Positions 37,601 through 49,749 of a stretch of 64,000 nt of DNA are shown here, piece after piece. A program made the position numbers and the translations under genes. Numbering within the stretch: the stretch's first letter is position 1; the number at the start of each line of letters is the position of its first letter. The notes under the pieces were generated by a model. That model was not told where the DNA came from, did no database searches, and saw only the letters and a program-made list of their open reading frames with translations. Origin of the DNA: Moringa oleifera (Eukaryota > Streptophyta > Magnoliopsida > Brassicales > Moringaceae); NCBI GenBank assembly GCA_021397835.1, contig JAJFZO010000407.1, positions 1,178,001 through 1,242,000 on the forward strand. The letters run 5' to 3'.

Positions 37601-39526
37601 GTGGTTCCACTTCCCATGCTAATCATGTTTAAAAACTTCAGAAACCAGTTGTTATTCATCTCCAACAATGGGAAATCACGCTTCTTCTCAGCTTCCGCAG
37701 CAATCGCAGATTCCATATCCCAACCTCAGTTTAATGGACAAACCCCCTTAGATCCCCTTCCCAACATGCAACAACAATCAGATCATTCTCAGTTTCCGCT
37801 TCTGGACCCTAAGTTTTATATCTCCACGTTACTTAACTGCAGAAACATCTCCCAAGTCCGAGAAGTTCATGCCCAAGTGGCTGTCAATGGCATGCTCCGT
37901 GACCTCTGTGTTGCGAACAAGGTGCTTTACATATATGCTCAGTATAAAGCCGTAACCGATGCTTATGCATTGTTTGAAGGGATGACTGTAAGAGATTCGG
38001 TTTCTTGGAGTTTAACGGTTGGTGGGTTTGCTAAAGTTGGTGATTTTATGAATTGTCATGGGACTTTTAGGGAGCTTGTTCGTTGTGGGATGACCCCTGA
38101 TAACTATACTTTGCCTTTTGTCATAAGGGCTTCTAGGGATACCACAGACATAGTAACGGGTAAGTCGATTCATGCCATTGTTTTGAAGTTTGGTATGGAT
38201 TTGGATCATTATGTTTGTGCAGCTCTTGTGGACATGTATGCCAAATGTAGAGCGATTGAGGATGCTCGGAGATTGTTTGATGAAATGCCAAACAGAGACC
38301 TCGTGACTTGGACTGTCATGGTAGGTGCATATGCTGAGTGTGGAAATGCTAGTGAATCGTTGGTTTTATTTGATAGGATGAGAGATGAAGGTGTTCTTCC
38401 GGATAAGGTTGCTATGGTGACTGTCGTTTATGCATGTGCGAAACTGGGGGCTATGCATAAAGCTACGCTTCTGCATGATTATATACATAGGATGAAGTTT
38501 TCTTTAGATGTGATCTTGGGGACAGCAATGATTGATATGTATGCTAAGTGTGGGAGTGTCGAATCTGCAAGGGAAATCTTTGATAGAATGCGACAGAAAA
38601 ATGTGATTTCTTGGAGTGCTATGATCGCAGCTTATGGGTATCATGGGCAAGGAAGAAAAGCGCTTGATTTATTCCCGATGATGTTGAGTTGTAGAATATT
38701 GCCAAACAGGATCACTTTTGTCTCGCTGTTATATGCTTGTAGTCATTCAGGTCTGGTTGAAGAGGGACTTCTGCTGTTTAACTCAATGTGGGATGATTAT
38801 GCTGTGAGACCAGATGTGAAACACTATACTTGTATGGTTGATCTCTTAGGCCGTGCCGGGAGACTTAGTGAGGCTGAGGAGCTGATTGACAATATGACAG
38901 TTGAAAAAGATGAGGGCTTGTGGGGTGCTTTTCTGGGAGCTTGTAGAATTCATAAAAATATAGACCTGGCAGAAAAGGCAGCAAAGTCCCTTCTTGAGCT
39001 ACAGCCTCAGAATCCTGGGCACTACGTTTTACTTTCAAATATTTATGCAAATGCAGGTAGATGGGAAGATATGGCAAAAATCAGGGATGTGATGACCCAA
39101 AGGAGATTAAAGAAAATTCCAGGTTATACCTGGATTGAGGTGGATAACAAAATTTATCAATTTGGTGTTGGAGATAGTACTAATCCTTGGTCGAAGCAGA
39201 TATATGGGACGCTGAAGAATTTGAGTGAGAAGCTAGAGTTGGCTGGTTATGTCCCTGATACAAATTTTGTGTTGCATGATGTTGATGAGGAGGTTAAGCT
39301 TGGAATATTATCAGCACATAGTGAAAAATTGGCAATTGGCTTTGGTTTGATCACCACACCTGAAGGAGCTACTATCAGGATTACAAAGAATCTTAGGGTT
39401 TGTGGTGACTGTCACTCATTTTGTAAGTATGTATCAGCAATAACAGGGAGGGTGATTGTCGTCCGAGATGCAAATCGGTTCCACCACTTTAATGGAGGGG
39501 TTTGTTCTTGTGGGGACTATTGGTAA
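37601..39526 (+). CDS. PLS-class pentatricopeptide repeat protein with DYW deaminase domain
   Basis: An intronless 641-aa protein. The N-terminus is basic and Arg/Phe/Ser-rich (MFKNFRNQLLFISNN, then SRFFSASAA), fitting mitochondrial or plastid targeting; translation could also start at M9 (37625). About ten PPR/P-L-S repeats follow, recognisable by VDMYAKCG-like and DLVTWTVMVGAYA-like words. The C-terminus has E/E+ motifs and a complete DYW domain: HSEK with zinc ligand H573 and catalytic E575, CGDC (C601, C604), and terminal CSCGDYW. DYW-PPR proteins bind a specific organelle RNA through the repeats and deaminate C to U. The target here is unknown, though it could be predicted from the residues at positions 5 and 35 of each repeat. 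No break is seen. It lies about 1.35 kb downstream of kinesin-5 on the same strand, without evident functional linkage. Confidence 0.95.
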   Translation: MVPLPMLIMFKNFRNQLLFISNNGKSRFFSASAAIADSISQPQFNGQTPLDPLPNMQQQSDHSQFPLLDPKFYISTLLNCRNISQVREVHAQVAVNGMLRDLCVANKVLYIYAQYKAVTDAYALFEGMTVRDSVSWSLTVGGFAKVGDFMNCHGTFRELVRCGMTPDNYTLPFVIRASRDTTDIVTGKSIHAIVLKFGMDLDHYVCAALVDMYAKCRAIEDARRLFDEMPNRDLVTWTVMVGAYAECGNASESLVLFDRMRDEGVLPDKVAMVTVVYACAKLGAMHKATLLHDYIHRMKFSLDVILGTAMIDMYAKCGSVESAREIFDRMRQKNVISWSAMIAAYGYHGQGRKALDLFPMMLSCRILPNRITFVSLLYACSHSGLVEEGLLLFNSMWDDYAVRPDVKHYTCMVDLLGRAGRLSEAEELIDNMTVEKDEGLWGAFLGACRIHKNIDLAEKAAKSLLELQPQNPGHYVLLSNIYANAGRWEDMAKIRDVMTQRRLKKIPGYTWIEVDNKIYQFGVGDSTNPWSKQIYGTLKNLSEKLELAGYVPDTNFVLHDVDEEVKLGILSAHSEKLAIGFGLITTPEGATIRITKNLRVCGDCHSFCKYVSAITGRVIVVRDANRFHHFNGGVCSCGDYW

Positions 39527-40800
39527 TCTGCTTATATAGCCCTCTGGCAAGGTTAGAGTTTTTGTTCTTCCTCTATGTTGCCTAAACACTAATCATAAAC
39601 TCCTAACACTAATGTTGGACTCTTTAGTTATATAATGTAAAATCTTGGTCTGAAGATTGATTGGAAGTTTGGTGTTGCAGTGGTTTTGTTGACAACATGT
39701 CATTGTACAAACATATATTTATTTGTTTTGGTCACAAATATCAATTGAAGATATACAAGCTCGAATGTTCCTTACAAATATGGCATCTCCACTTTACCTG
39801 GGTTTTTGGCAGACTGTTTTCTATGAAACATTTACTTTCTAGGCTTAGTTGCTGTGAGCTCCTTCACAGGGATACAAAATCTGTAGAGATTAGATTTGTA
39901 ACTCTACCGCATAATATGATCACTTCCTTGGCTTTGGCATCTTCCATTGTGCCCTTGGTTTGTTGGTAATAGTTGTTTTTTTATTGCTGCAGTGGAATTT
40001 TCCAGCAGCTACAGTTGTCAGTTTGATCTTTTGTCTACCAACACCCCTGTGAATACCTACTTCTTTGTCAAGACAGCCTTGCAAGTTCTTCATTGGATCT
40101 GATTCACCTCTGCTGTTATGTAATGAAGACAAATGAAGCTGAAACCCCAGCTGTAAGTGGTCAAAGATTCATATTGATTCTTGGGCTTTGTTCAGTGTGC
40201 ACAGCCACTTCATACTGAGCTCCTTTCTCTCCTCACAGGATCTGTTGAAGTGCAATAGGTTGGCAGAAAGCTAGCATTTGCCAAGTATTCAAAGCCTTAA
40301 AGCAGAAGATATGGTCATCTTCCCCTGAGGGCTTGTTCACTAACAGTACCGTAATGGCAGGATGCTGCTTGTGCTCTGTATGCCTTTGTCAGTGCAAACG
40401 CTGGAACTTCAGCTTTTCCTGGATATGTCACGTTATCTCCAGGGTTAAAGATGATGCTCTCTCCGCCCTTCAAGATCGATGTCTCAACCTTTCAGAAGAT
40501 AAGACTGAGGCGCACCCACTACCATCCTATTTTGGTTCTTCTGGTTCAGTGGAATCTGCGACTTTCCTCTTAACAGGAGATTCCAGGGTGAATTGCTTGT
40601 CCAGACACTGATAGTTTTTGGGTTTGTGGAGCTACTGGTTCAGGTCATCAATCCTGTGGAGAAGCTCTGCTGCAGGATAAACTTGAAGGAACATTTCCTC
40701 AAAAGGAATTTTCTTTCGGTTTTTGGGTGAAAAAGCTTTTCATTTATGTGAAATAAATTCTTTGTTTTATTTTTAGTTGCGTTTATCTTAACATAGGAGT
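39527..40800. other. PPR 3' region, possibly a spliced 3' UTR or non-coding transcript
   Basis: The sequence is GC-richer than the surrounding intergenic DNA and holds plausible splice signals, for example a pyrimidine-rich CTCTCCTCACAG acceptor at about 40240. The longest plus-strand frame (40333-40611, 92 aa, Cys-rich start) has no recognisable domain. PPR genes often have spliced 3' UTRs, so transcribed non-coding sequence is the simplest reading. Confidence 0.35.
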
Positions 40801-41689
40801 TCGATGGATGTTTTTTTCAGCAAGGGAAGGTGGTCGCCGGATTGTGCATGTACAGATACGACACCGTATAATCTAAAGTATGGATTCAAAATTTGCCAGG
40901 CCCATCATCTATTAGACCCACTCAGCCCAATACAAGCACTTAGTGTGAAACTGCGTTGATTCTCCCGCGGTAACTATATACAAAGCTTTAAATCTTAATA
41001 TTGTGGAATACACGTAAAATAAAATAAATTTATATTTTAATATAAAATAATATTATCAATGTAACTCTTTGCTCAAGGTCAAAACTTTTGTGAGTCGTAA
41101 ATGTGCGTAATGTTTTTAAATAAAAAGATTTACAAGAATTTCATGAAAAGTTTTGAGCTAAAATGTAATGAGAATAACTTAAATTATAAAATCTTGGTCG
41201 AGTTGAACCAAGCATGAACTTGATTAAAAGAGAAGCAAAAATGCTAAAACAGCATATGTCGAGATAGAACCATACAAAAAATCATTGCGTTTGCTTTCTT
41301 AACCCTTTACTCTTTTTAATTTCAAAAATTTATATATTTCTCGTGTGCTTGTGCTTTGTTAAAGTAGCATTCAATTTGAAATTTTTGCTGAGTAAAGCAA
41401 AAAGATTTTACAAACTCAATTTACTCCTCTTTTCAGTTGTCATTTCATCACTTATATTCAATATGATACAATTGAAACGCTATTTAAAATAATTAGTTCT
41501 AATTATTATAAAATCAAAAGTGAATATTTTTTCTTAAAAAAACTTCAATTAGGTTCTACTTTAAAAAAAAAGTATCTTAAATATTTATCACTAAAATTAA
41601 TGAATAAATACCATAATTTATTATTATAAATTTTTAATACATTTAAAATTTGAAAAATTTAACTACCAACCACCTTTCTTTCACTTACT

Positions 41690-41940
41690 TTTCTTTTGCA
41701 CAGCGGCTCCCCCTTCCTGTCTCTCCCTACTCCTCCCCAACCACCATTTTTTTTATCTTCTCTCTCTCTCTCTCTCTCTTTCCCAACTTCCCATATTCTC
41801 TTCTCTTCTCCCTCCCTCTTTTTTTTTTCCCCCTATTTTATATTTTATATTTTCATTCTCCCTGGCAACCCCCTTCTTTCCTCTCCTCCATCGGTGTGCC
41901 CAACTCCACCATTGCCTCAACCTCACTTCCTGCCTATCTG
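41690..41940. repeat. CT-rich low-complexity tract
   Basis: Strongly pyrimidine-rich plus strand with a (CT)n core at about 41760-41779 and further C/T blocks. Two overlapping frames of 87-97 aa here are compositional artefacts made of Ser, Phe, Leu and Pro. Confidence 0.85.
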
Positions 41941-41969
41941 TGATATTGTAGTTGCATAGGTTACGTTGG

Positions 41970-42480
41970 ATTAATATTGTATTAATGAGATGCTAATTAT
42001 GTTAATAATTTGGCAACAGAAACTAATGAATTTATTAGTTTATTGATTTTGTGTTCAAATTGATGTGTAATTTAGATGTTAATTTGATATTAATTAGATG
42101 TTAACTAGGCATTCACTAATTAGATGTTAATTAATTAAATGTGAAAATTAATTACTTAAATATTAAATATATAATTATATATAAATTATCCAATTGGATG
42201 TTAATTAATTCATTAAATGTTTATCCAATTATATGTTAATTAATTATATTTTAATTAATTATGTTGATGTTTATCATTTACATGTTAATTAATTAGCTGT
42301 CAATTGAGTAGAATTTCAATAATTAATTAGATTTTAATTAATGTTTTATTAGTTCATTATAGCTAATTAGTCCATTAAATGTTAATTCAGTAAATGTTAA
42401 TTCACTACTTAAATGTTAATTAATTTATTAAATGTTTGTCAGTTAATTATTAACTATTTATATGCAATTTCAATTGGATT
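41970..42480. repeat. Degenerate array of ATGTTAATTAATT-like words
   Basis: About 500 bases contain more than a dozen variants of TAGATGTTAATTAATT at irregular spacing, resembling a decayed minisatellite of roughly 20-40 bp period. No coding potential is seen. Confidence 0.7.
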
Positions 42481-45400
42481 TAATATTGATTTTTAATCAA
42501 TTAATTATTCTTGACTTATAGTATAGAATAAATATATATTAATAAAAACTGTATTTTTAAAAATATTTTAAAATCAAGCTAACAACTGAATTTTTACATT
42601 CAACAATTAAATTTTTCATCGCTAAATTAAATTCTTTTTGTAGTATATCATACACAGAAATAGTATTTTCTTTCTTTTCAATTCATGAATTACTATTATT
42701 ATTTTTTATAAATTTATGAAAAATTGGTCATATTTAAAAATCAACTTATTTAAACTTATAACAATTTCATTTAGAAATGGTAAATGATATTTCATATATA
42801 ATTCAAATTTTTTATTACTATATTTTTATATTAAAAAGAAATATGTACCATAAATAAATAATTAATGTGTGAATTTAATTTAATCCTGTTTAACAAGATA
42901 TTGTGGAGTGATAAAAAAAAAACGACAAACAAATGTTATGAATGAACCTTCATAATTGTATACTCAACTTACACAGAACATTATTGAATAATTTTTTTAA
43001 ATGCTCCTATATAAACTGAATTGCAAAAATAAGTAAACTTATCAGTTTTCTTTATTTTTTTCCTTTTTATTTTATGTTTTCAAAACAAAATTATCATGAT
43101 GAAAAAATAATTATTATTTCCATTTTTTAATTAATTCAAAGAATATCATCGATCGTGAACAAAATTTTATTGAAGAGTAAAGTTGCAAATATCTAACGCA
43201 TATAAAATTTTGGTAACTTTTCCGTAAATTTTCAATAATATTTTGATGAACCCTAAATCAATTATCAAGGTGAGTATTAAATAATTCATTTCTTTAGGAA
43301 TGTGTGCTTGAATATTTATGAAATATTAAATAATGTTATTTTTTATATTTATGAATTGCAATAAATATCAACCATGAGTTTCATATATATATATATATAA
43401 TCACCTTAGATCCAATTATATTGTGTTTATATTCATTATACTTGTTTGTGCCATTGATACTGTCATTTCTTATTTCATGTTATTGCCATTTTTTTTATAA
43501 TTTCATTGTGGTAATCTATTTTGCTTAATATTCATGATTATTTGTTTACTTAGGTTCTTACTGTTTATTTTACTTAATATTCATATTTATCCCTTATTTC
43601 ATTGTGTTTATAATTTATCTTATTATTTATAATTTGTTTAATTTGAATTAGAATCTCTTTTTGAACTGAATTAAATTTTCTAAAAAAATTAGTAATTTAA
43701 TAAAATTTTATTAATTTCTTTATATCGTTATAATTTTTTTAATAATTTAATAAAATTAATGTTCTTAATATAATTGGTGGAAACTTTTTTTGTCTTATTG
43801 GATATGACATAAGCATGGAATGAGTAGTTAATGCTTACTCAGACATCAACCCAACAAATCAGAGGATTGCCTCATTAATGCAGTGGTGGCCTTATTTTAT
43901 TTTTCAGAGTAAATAATGAGAACATTATAATAAGTGTATTATTTAATTTGAATATTAATTTATTTTTATATTTAAGTTGATATAAATTAGACTTCTATTG
44001 TCAATTTCATTTATGAAGCTATGAATTCCATAAAGGTAATTTAAATTTTTTAAAAATTAAATATTGATAAGATTATAAAATGGGTTTGTTTTTTAAATGT
44101 TCAAGAAAAAACAGTCCTTTTCTCTTTTTTTTTTGGTTATCTTTTGATTTTTCAATCAGTTCTTTCTTTATTTTTGTTTTTGTTTTTCTTATTGATCTTC
44201 TGTTCTCTCTCTTCTCTCTTTCAGTTTTATCTTTCTCTTTTGAGTTTTAAATTATGGTATATTTTCTATTTTTTTATTTTCTTTGCTTTTTATTTTTTAT
44301 TTTTTAATTTCATGTTATTACTATTATTATTATTATTCCCTGCATGCTGTAACAGCATAAAAGGAATGACACCTATTTGACATTTGATGAAAATACCCTT
44401 TAAGCTAATGGTAATTTTGATGATCACGAAAGTATGATGACAACAATTGGATTTGAATCGGTAAATTGAATCAAAATCATAAATTTTTTAATCAAATTAA
44501 AACTGCTGAGTATGGATTTATATTCAAATCAAATTTTAAATTAATATCATAAAATTTAATTATGTTTTTTTAATTAGATGAATCATAACTTTGAATCATC
44601 AAATCATGTTTAATTTTATTATTAAACATATTTTTAAAAAGTAAAAATTAAAAATTCGATTTTTTATAAAATTTATTTTATAATAATAATCAAATATTTA
44701 TAATACTTTAAGTTAAATATATTATAATTAATAATTATTTGATCTGAATTAATCAAAGTTTTCTAAATCCAAGGAAGCTGAATCGGGATGAACCGTGATC
44801 AAATTCATTAATCAAAGGCAAGTTTTTTATTTGAATAATTTTATTTAAAAATTATGCAATATTAACATAATTGACATCAAAAATTTAAACAAAAAAATCA
44901 GAAAAAAAATATATCTTTACTTTTATTATGATTGTGTGATTTTCATTTTTCTTTTTCGCAGAAGAAGAGAATGGTAGCCAAATATGGTTGAACGGTCAGG
45001 GTCTGTGCCGTGCATGTTACATGTTTCTTTCATCCAAAGCTGCCGTAGAATTGACGTTTCTCCTAACTCTCGCATGATTCGAGGGACCAATAAATTGAAC
45101 CCACCTACCTTTTTTTTTTTTTTGGGTACCGAGACAAAAGAATCATCTGTCCCCCTCGTTATCTTTCTGTTTTAATTTGCTAATAAAAAATTATAAGAAT
45201 AATAAAAAATTTAATTTCTGTTTCAATTTTTTTAATAAAAATTGTAATAATAAAAAATTAATTTATTAAATTATTACGTATCTCAATTTTATTAAAAATT
45301 TATTACAATTATTTCAATTTTTTTATAAATAATTTATGAATTCTCAATTTTGTGTCATATAAACGATATATCCATAAATCATATATAAAATTTTAATTTT

Positions 45401-46730
45401 TCATATGTAATCTATATATTTGTAAAAAAGTTAATTTTTAAACGTAAATTTCTTATTATTGATATCTTAAAACAAATAATATTTATTAAAAAATAAAAAG
45501 GACATCAATTATATTAAATATGAACTATATCATTATTGTATATGATTGGGTTTAAAATTTTGTATTACAAATTTTAACATCAATTTATAAAATAAAAAAT
45601 TTTATTTCATATCTATTGCATGTATAAAATAAACATAATTTTTTTAAAAAATTATTGATTCCTAACGTAATCATATTTGGATTAAATCTTATAATGAACT
45701 CATAAACAATTTGGTTCATCTAGAATGTATATTTTAAAAAAATCACATCGAATAATGAACTAAACAAAAATACGCAGAAATACCAGATTAATGATTGCAT
45801 AACCGATATGAATTTATCATAATTTAAAATTAACAAAGAAATCAAATCCTAAATAATTAAAAAATTACTTTAATAATAAATCATTATTTTACTTATCAAA
45901 ATAAAAATAAATTATATTCACAATGAAATGACAATTGTTCTTTTTACTTAACTATGTAAGGTGAACCACACGGATAATATGGTTGAGCTACTCACTCCCT
46001 AGTCAATTTTTTGAATCATACATTAATTTAAACATTAAAAAATACATTAATCACTTAAATTATATTTTTGTTTTACTAAGACCCATGAAATTACATCATC
46101 ATTTTATCATTATTATCATTATTGCTCGTAATATCATACATGAAGTGCCCACATCCCACTATCTAATATTTTAGGGATCATTAAAAAAAAAAAAAAAGAA
46201 GTGGCCTTTAATGAGGTAGAGGTAGAGGTAGAGACAAAGGCAAATAATTGAGTTCCAAAGAATTTTCATTTTGTGTTAATGGAAAATGCAAGCTAGTGGA
46301 GATTTTACTTCTTGCCATCTCTTTCCCATTTAATTAACATTTTACATCCATCTCTCTATGATCTATGCACATGTAATTTGGCACCTTTTAACTCTCCTAA
46401 TTAATATGTCTTGTCTCATGGGAGCATCTCACTAATTTTCTTCTGTCTTTGACAGGAAGAAGTAAAATGTGCAATAACCAGTAAATATTAAACCTGAAAA
46501 TGCCGGTGGAAAAAGTTGAACAAGATTAATCTAAACAATGCAGAATTATCAATTCGTGCGGAGAAAAAGAAAAGAAAAAAAGACAGACCTACCATCCATC
46601 TTTCAATGGAAGAAGTAAATGCCATTTATGAACCTAGAAATGCCTACCAAAGCCCATAAATATTCATTGTAACACTAACTGTTACTCCTGCAACGAAACG
46701 AATTCAATGCCGCCCGCATCAATTTGGTAT

Positions 46731-46738
46731 TATATAAA
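46731..46738 (+). promoter_or_regulatory. TATA box of acyltransferase-like gene A
   Basis: TATATAAA lies 137 bases before the ATG at 46875 and is the best TATA match in the upstream region, giving a leader of about 100 bases. Confidence 0.5.
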
Positions 46739-46874
46739 CTTGTAATTCTTGCAAGTTTGAGAAAAAATCACTCCCCCTTAACACTTTACTAACATATTGT
46801 TACTGATATAATAGTACTGTTGTCATTGTTGCCGTCGCTGTTGTTCTTATTGTTATTCTACGTTTAATTCTAGG

Positions 46875-48555
46875 ATGGACGTGCAAATGGTCGAACCCAA
46901 AGGTAGAGTGGTGGGCAACACAGAGCGAAGCTGGTGTCAGGCGGCGAGAGGTGGCACCGGAATAGCTGTTCTTGCTATACTTTCCTCTAAAAAACAAGAT
47001 ATATCGAATCTCCAAGGCGCTCTCCACAAACTCCAGAGTTATCATCCTGTACTTAGATCCAAGCTCAGATCGAACGCTAGCGCAAACATGTTTTCCTTCG
47101 TTACACCTTCCGTTCCTTTCATCAAAGTTACGTCATTTGATATTTCATCAACTTCTAGTGTTTTACAGAGCTTATCAACTCCGGCGGACTGTTCTTTATC
47201 ACCCTTGCAACTACTCCTCGAACACGCACTCAATGAAAACTCTTGGCGTGATCATTATGACACTAAAGGTAACACTGATCACGACCTGATATTTGCGAGC
47301 CTTTATGCTCTGCCGGAGGCGAAATGGGTGTTGACGCTCCGACTTCACGTTGCTGCGTGTGACAGGACGACGGCGGTGACGTTGTTGAGGGAGTTGTTGG
47401 TATTGATGACGGGCGATGAAAAAGAAGGAGAGGTGGTGATGGAGGCGGGGAATAAGGGTGAGGTTAGCTTGGGAATCGAGGATCTTATACCTAATGGGAA
47501 GAGTAAGTCCAAGACTCTGTGGGCACGAGGAGTGGACATGCTAGGGTACTCTGTGAATTCACTAAGACTAACAAACTTGAAGTTCAAAGATCCAAAATCG
47601 CCTAGATCAACCCAAGTGGTGAGGTTGCAGATTGACGCAGATGACACTGAGAGAATTCTAGCTGTAAGTTTTAAGTTCATTGAATGCAATATTCTGCTTA
47701 GCAATAGCTTCTCCTCTGTACAAGACAGAGACCAGAAACCCTAGTTAGGGTATCTGCATTAAAGCCTTTCATCAAAAGGCACCACGATGACATACCTAAA
47801 ATGGGTTGCACGTGACATTTGCAGTGTTGCAAGGCCAGAGGGATTAAGCTATGTGGAGCGATAGCTGCAGCTGGATTAATGGCTGCACAAGGCTCCAAAT
47901 GCTATTCCGATCATCACCGGAAGAAGTACGGAATCGTCACCCTCACAGATTGTCGTTCCCTTCTTGAGCCTCCTCTATCTAAGCATCATTTTGGTAAAGC
48001 CATGGCCTCATCATCTTCTTCAAAGTTTATTTTCACGTTAACTAATATATTGAACGAGGGGCAAATTAAACCTCTTAATATCCTGCAGGATTCTACCATT
48101 CAGCCATCTTAAGCACGCAAGCCATGAAAGGAGGAGAAAAGCTCTGGGATCTGGCCAAGAAAGTCTTCATGTCATTCGAGAACTCGAAGAAATCCAACAG
48201 GCACTTCACCGACATGGCTGATCTGAACTTCCTCATGTGCAAGGCCATCGAGAACCCCGGCCTGACGCAGTCATCGTCCTTAAGAACCTCCTTCATCTCA
48301 GTTTTCGAGGACACTGTGATCGATAACTCCACCGAGATGCAGCGCAAGGTCGGCGTGGAGGATTACATGGGTTGCGCATCTATTCATGGCATCGGGGCAT
48401 CCATTGCCGTGTTCGACACCATGCGCGACGGCCGGCTCGACTGCGCCTGCGCCTATCCTGCACCGTTGCATTCCAGGGAGCAAATGCAAGAGCTGGTTGA
48501 TAAAATGAAGACGATTCTCGTGAACGGTGGAAACAATTTGGAGAGTGAGAGCTAA
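46875..48555 (+). CDS. Putative CoA-acyltransferase/condensation-fold protein (tandem gene A)
   Basis: Three exons, 46875-47663, 47825-47993 and 48089-48555, with GT-AG introns, give 474 aa. The order of conserved segments recalls CAT/condensation-fold acyltransferases: an N-terminal SWCQAARGGTGI segment, HPVLRSKL near 57-64, a helix-preceding LRLHVAACDRTTAV with H158, C162 and D163, WARGVDMLGYS near 225-235, then a C-terminal half with KLCGAIAAAGLMAA and a conserved VEDYMGCASIHG region. The canonical HxxxD motif is not strictly present: the residue four after H158 is Cys and the Asp is one later. No DFGWG motif is seen, so it is not a standard BAHD enzyme. No signal peptide or membrane segment is seen, suggesting a soluble protein. 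The substrate is unknown. The intron positions are identical to those of gene B at 49750-55119. Confidence 0.75.
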
Positions 48556-49749
48556 TTAAGATAATATCGTATTATTGTTTTATTATGGGTTTAGCAGTAT
48601 ATGAGCAAAACCCCTCTATGGCCAAATTTTAATTTGTTTCTTTAGCAACTTTAATCATGGACTTGTGACTTGACTTAAGCTTGTAATTTTCTATTCTTCT
48701 TAAATTTAATATCTAAAAAATAAAATTATCTTTTATATGCTTCCAAATATATAATATAATCGAAAATTTATAAAACATTCTTGAAGCATAGGCATATACA
48801 TAGCACTTGACAATGACCTACACCTACAATTTTTTTTTCAAAAAAGATTATTTAATGTTATGATGACATGGATTTTATTTTTATAAAAAATTAAATATTT
48901 TTTTTAAAAAAGAGAAACAACTCTCCCTAAAAAAATATGTGATTGAAAAAAAAAAAAAAAAAACTCACTTAGTCTTGACATGTCATTTGAGACCTTTTGT
49001 TAAAAGTAAATCATTAAATCTTTTTTACAGACTTTAAAATTTTAATTTGATAAAAAATATATTTTTAATAAAATAATATAAATTTATATTATTTTAATTA
49101 ATAATTTATGTACAAAAATTAATTTTTAATATAGTAATTTTTTAATTTAACATATCATTTTCATATTTTCACGATAACTTTATTTTTAATTAAAATTTTT
49201 TTACTTACATTTAATTTTCAAAAAGTATAACATGCAATCAATTGAACTATAATACAAATCAAATAATTGCAATAATTATTTAAGGAGGAATTTACTAATT
49301 GTGAAAAACTTATAATAAAAAAATTAAAATTTATTTTTTAACATTATAATGAAGATTAAATTACAATAAATAAAAATTAAAAATTAAATTTAGAATAATA
49401 TTAAATTATTTATTGCGCACGTGTTTAAACTAGTTTATGAAAAAGGGCATGGGCCTTCCTGTCCAATGTGTTATCCATGAAGATGAGATTTCCAATCTCT
49501 TCGGTACTTGCTGAAGTCCTCCAAGAAAATAATTTGTTTTGGAACTACATGGACGATCATAATGACTCAACAGCGACAAAGATCAATCAATTGCCGCACA
49601 CTTGTCTCGGTGTGCCTAATCATCTGCAACAGAGTTCTTACTGGCACTGATTCCTCTCTTTCTTCTTCTTTTCCATCTGTTCATGAGCCGTTAAATACAA
49701 GGCGCTAGAACAGATCCTTCGATTTCAGTTCCATCCGTGGATCCAAATC
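48556..49749. other. Intergenic region between the acyltransferase-like paralogs
   Basis: About 1.2 kb that turns AT-rich after gene A. The last 300 bases (about 49440-49749) are GC-richer and presumably hold the promoter and leader of gene B. No further gene is supported, and short frames here lack domains. Confidence 0.65.

Larger units (their letters stand above)
40801..46730. other. Intergenic region without supported genes
   Basis: About 5.9 kb of AT-rich DNA. It holds the CT-rich and TTAATT-rich tracts listed separately, a TA run near 43384, an ATT run near 44320 and a GAGGTA hexamer repeat at about 46213-46235. No open frame has domain or splice support. Short GC-richer islands (44960-45130 and 46200-46700) show nothing identifiable. 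Confidence 0.65.

Noticed and set aside
41650..41959. Two overlapping Pro/Ser/Phe-rich frames of 97 and 87 aa
   Set aside because: Products of a CT-rich low-complexity tract; no splice or domain support.
46972..47289. 105-aa plus-strand frame inside gene A
   Set aside because: Out-of-frame shadow of exon 1 of the acyltransferase-like gene; no domain, and the main frame is conserved in its paralog.
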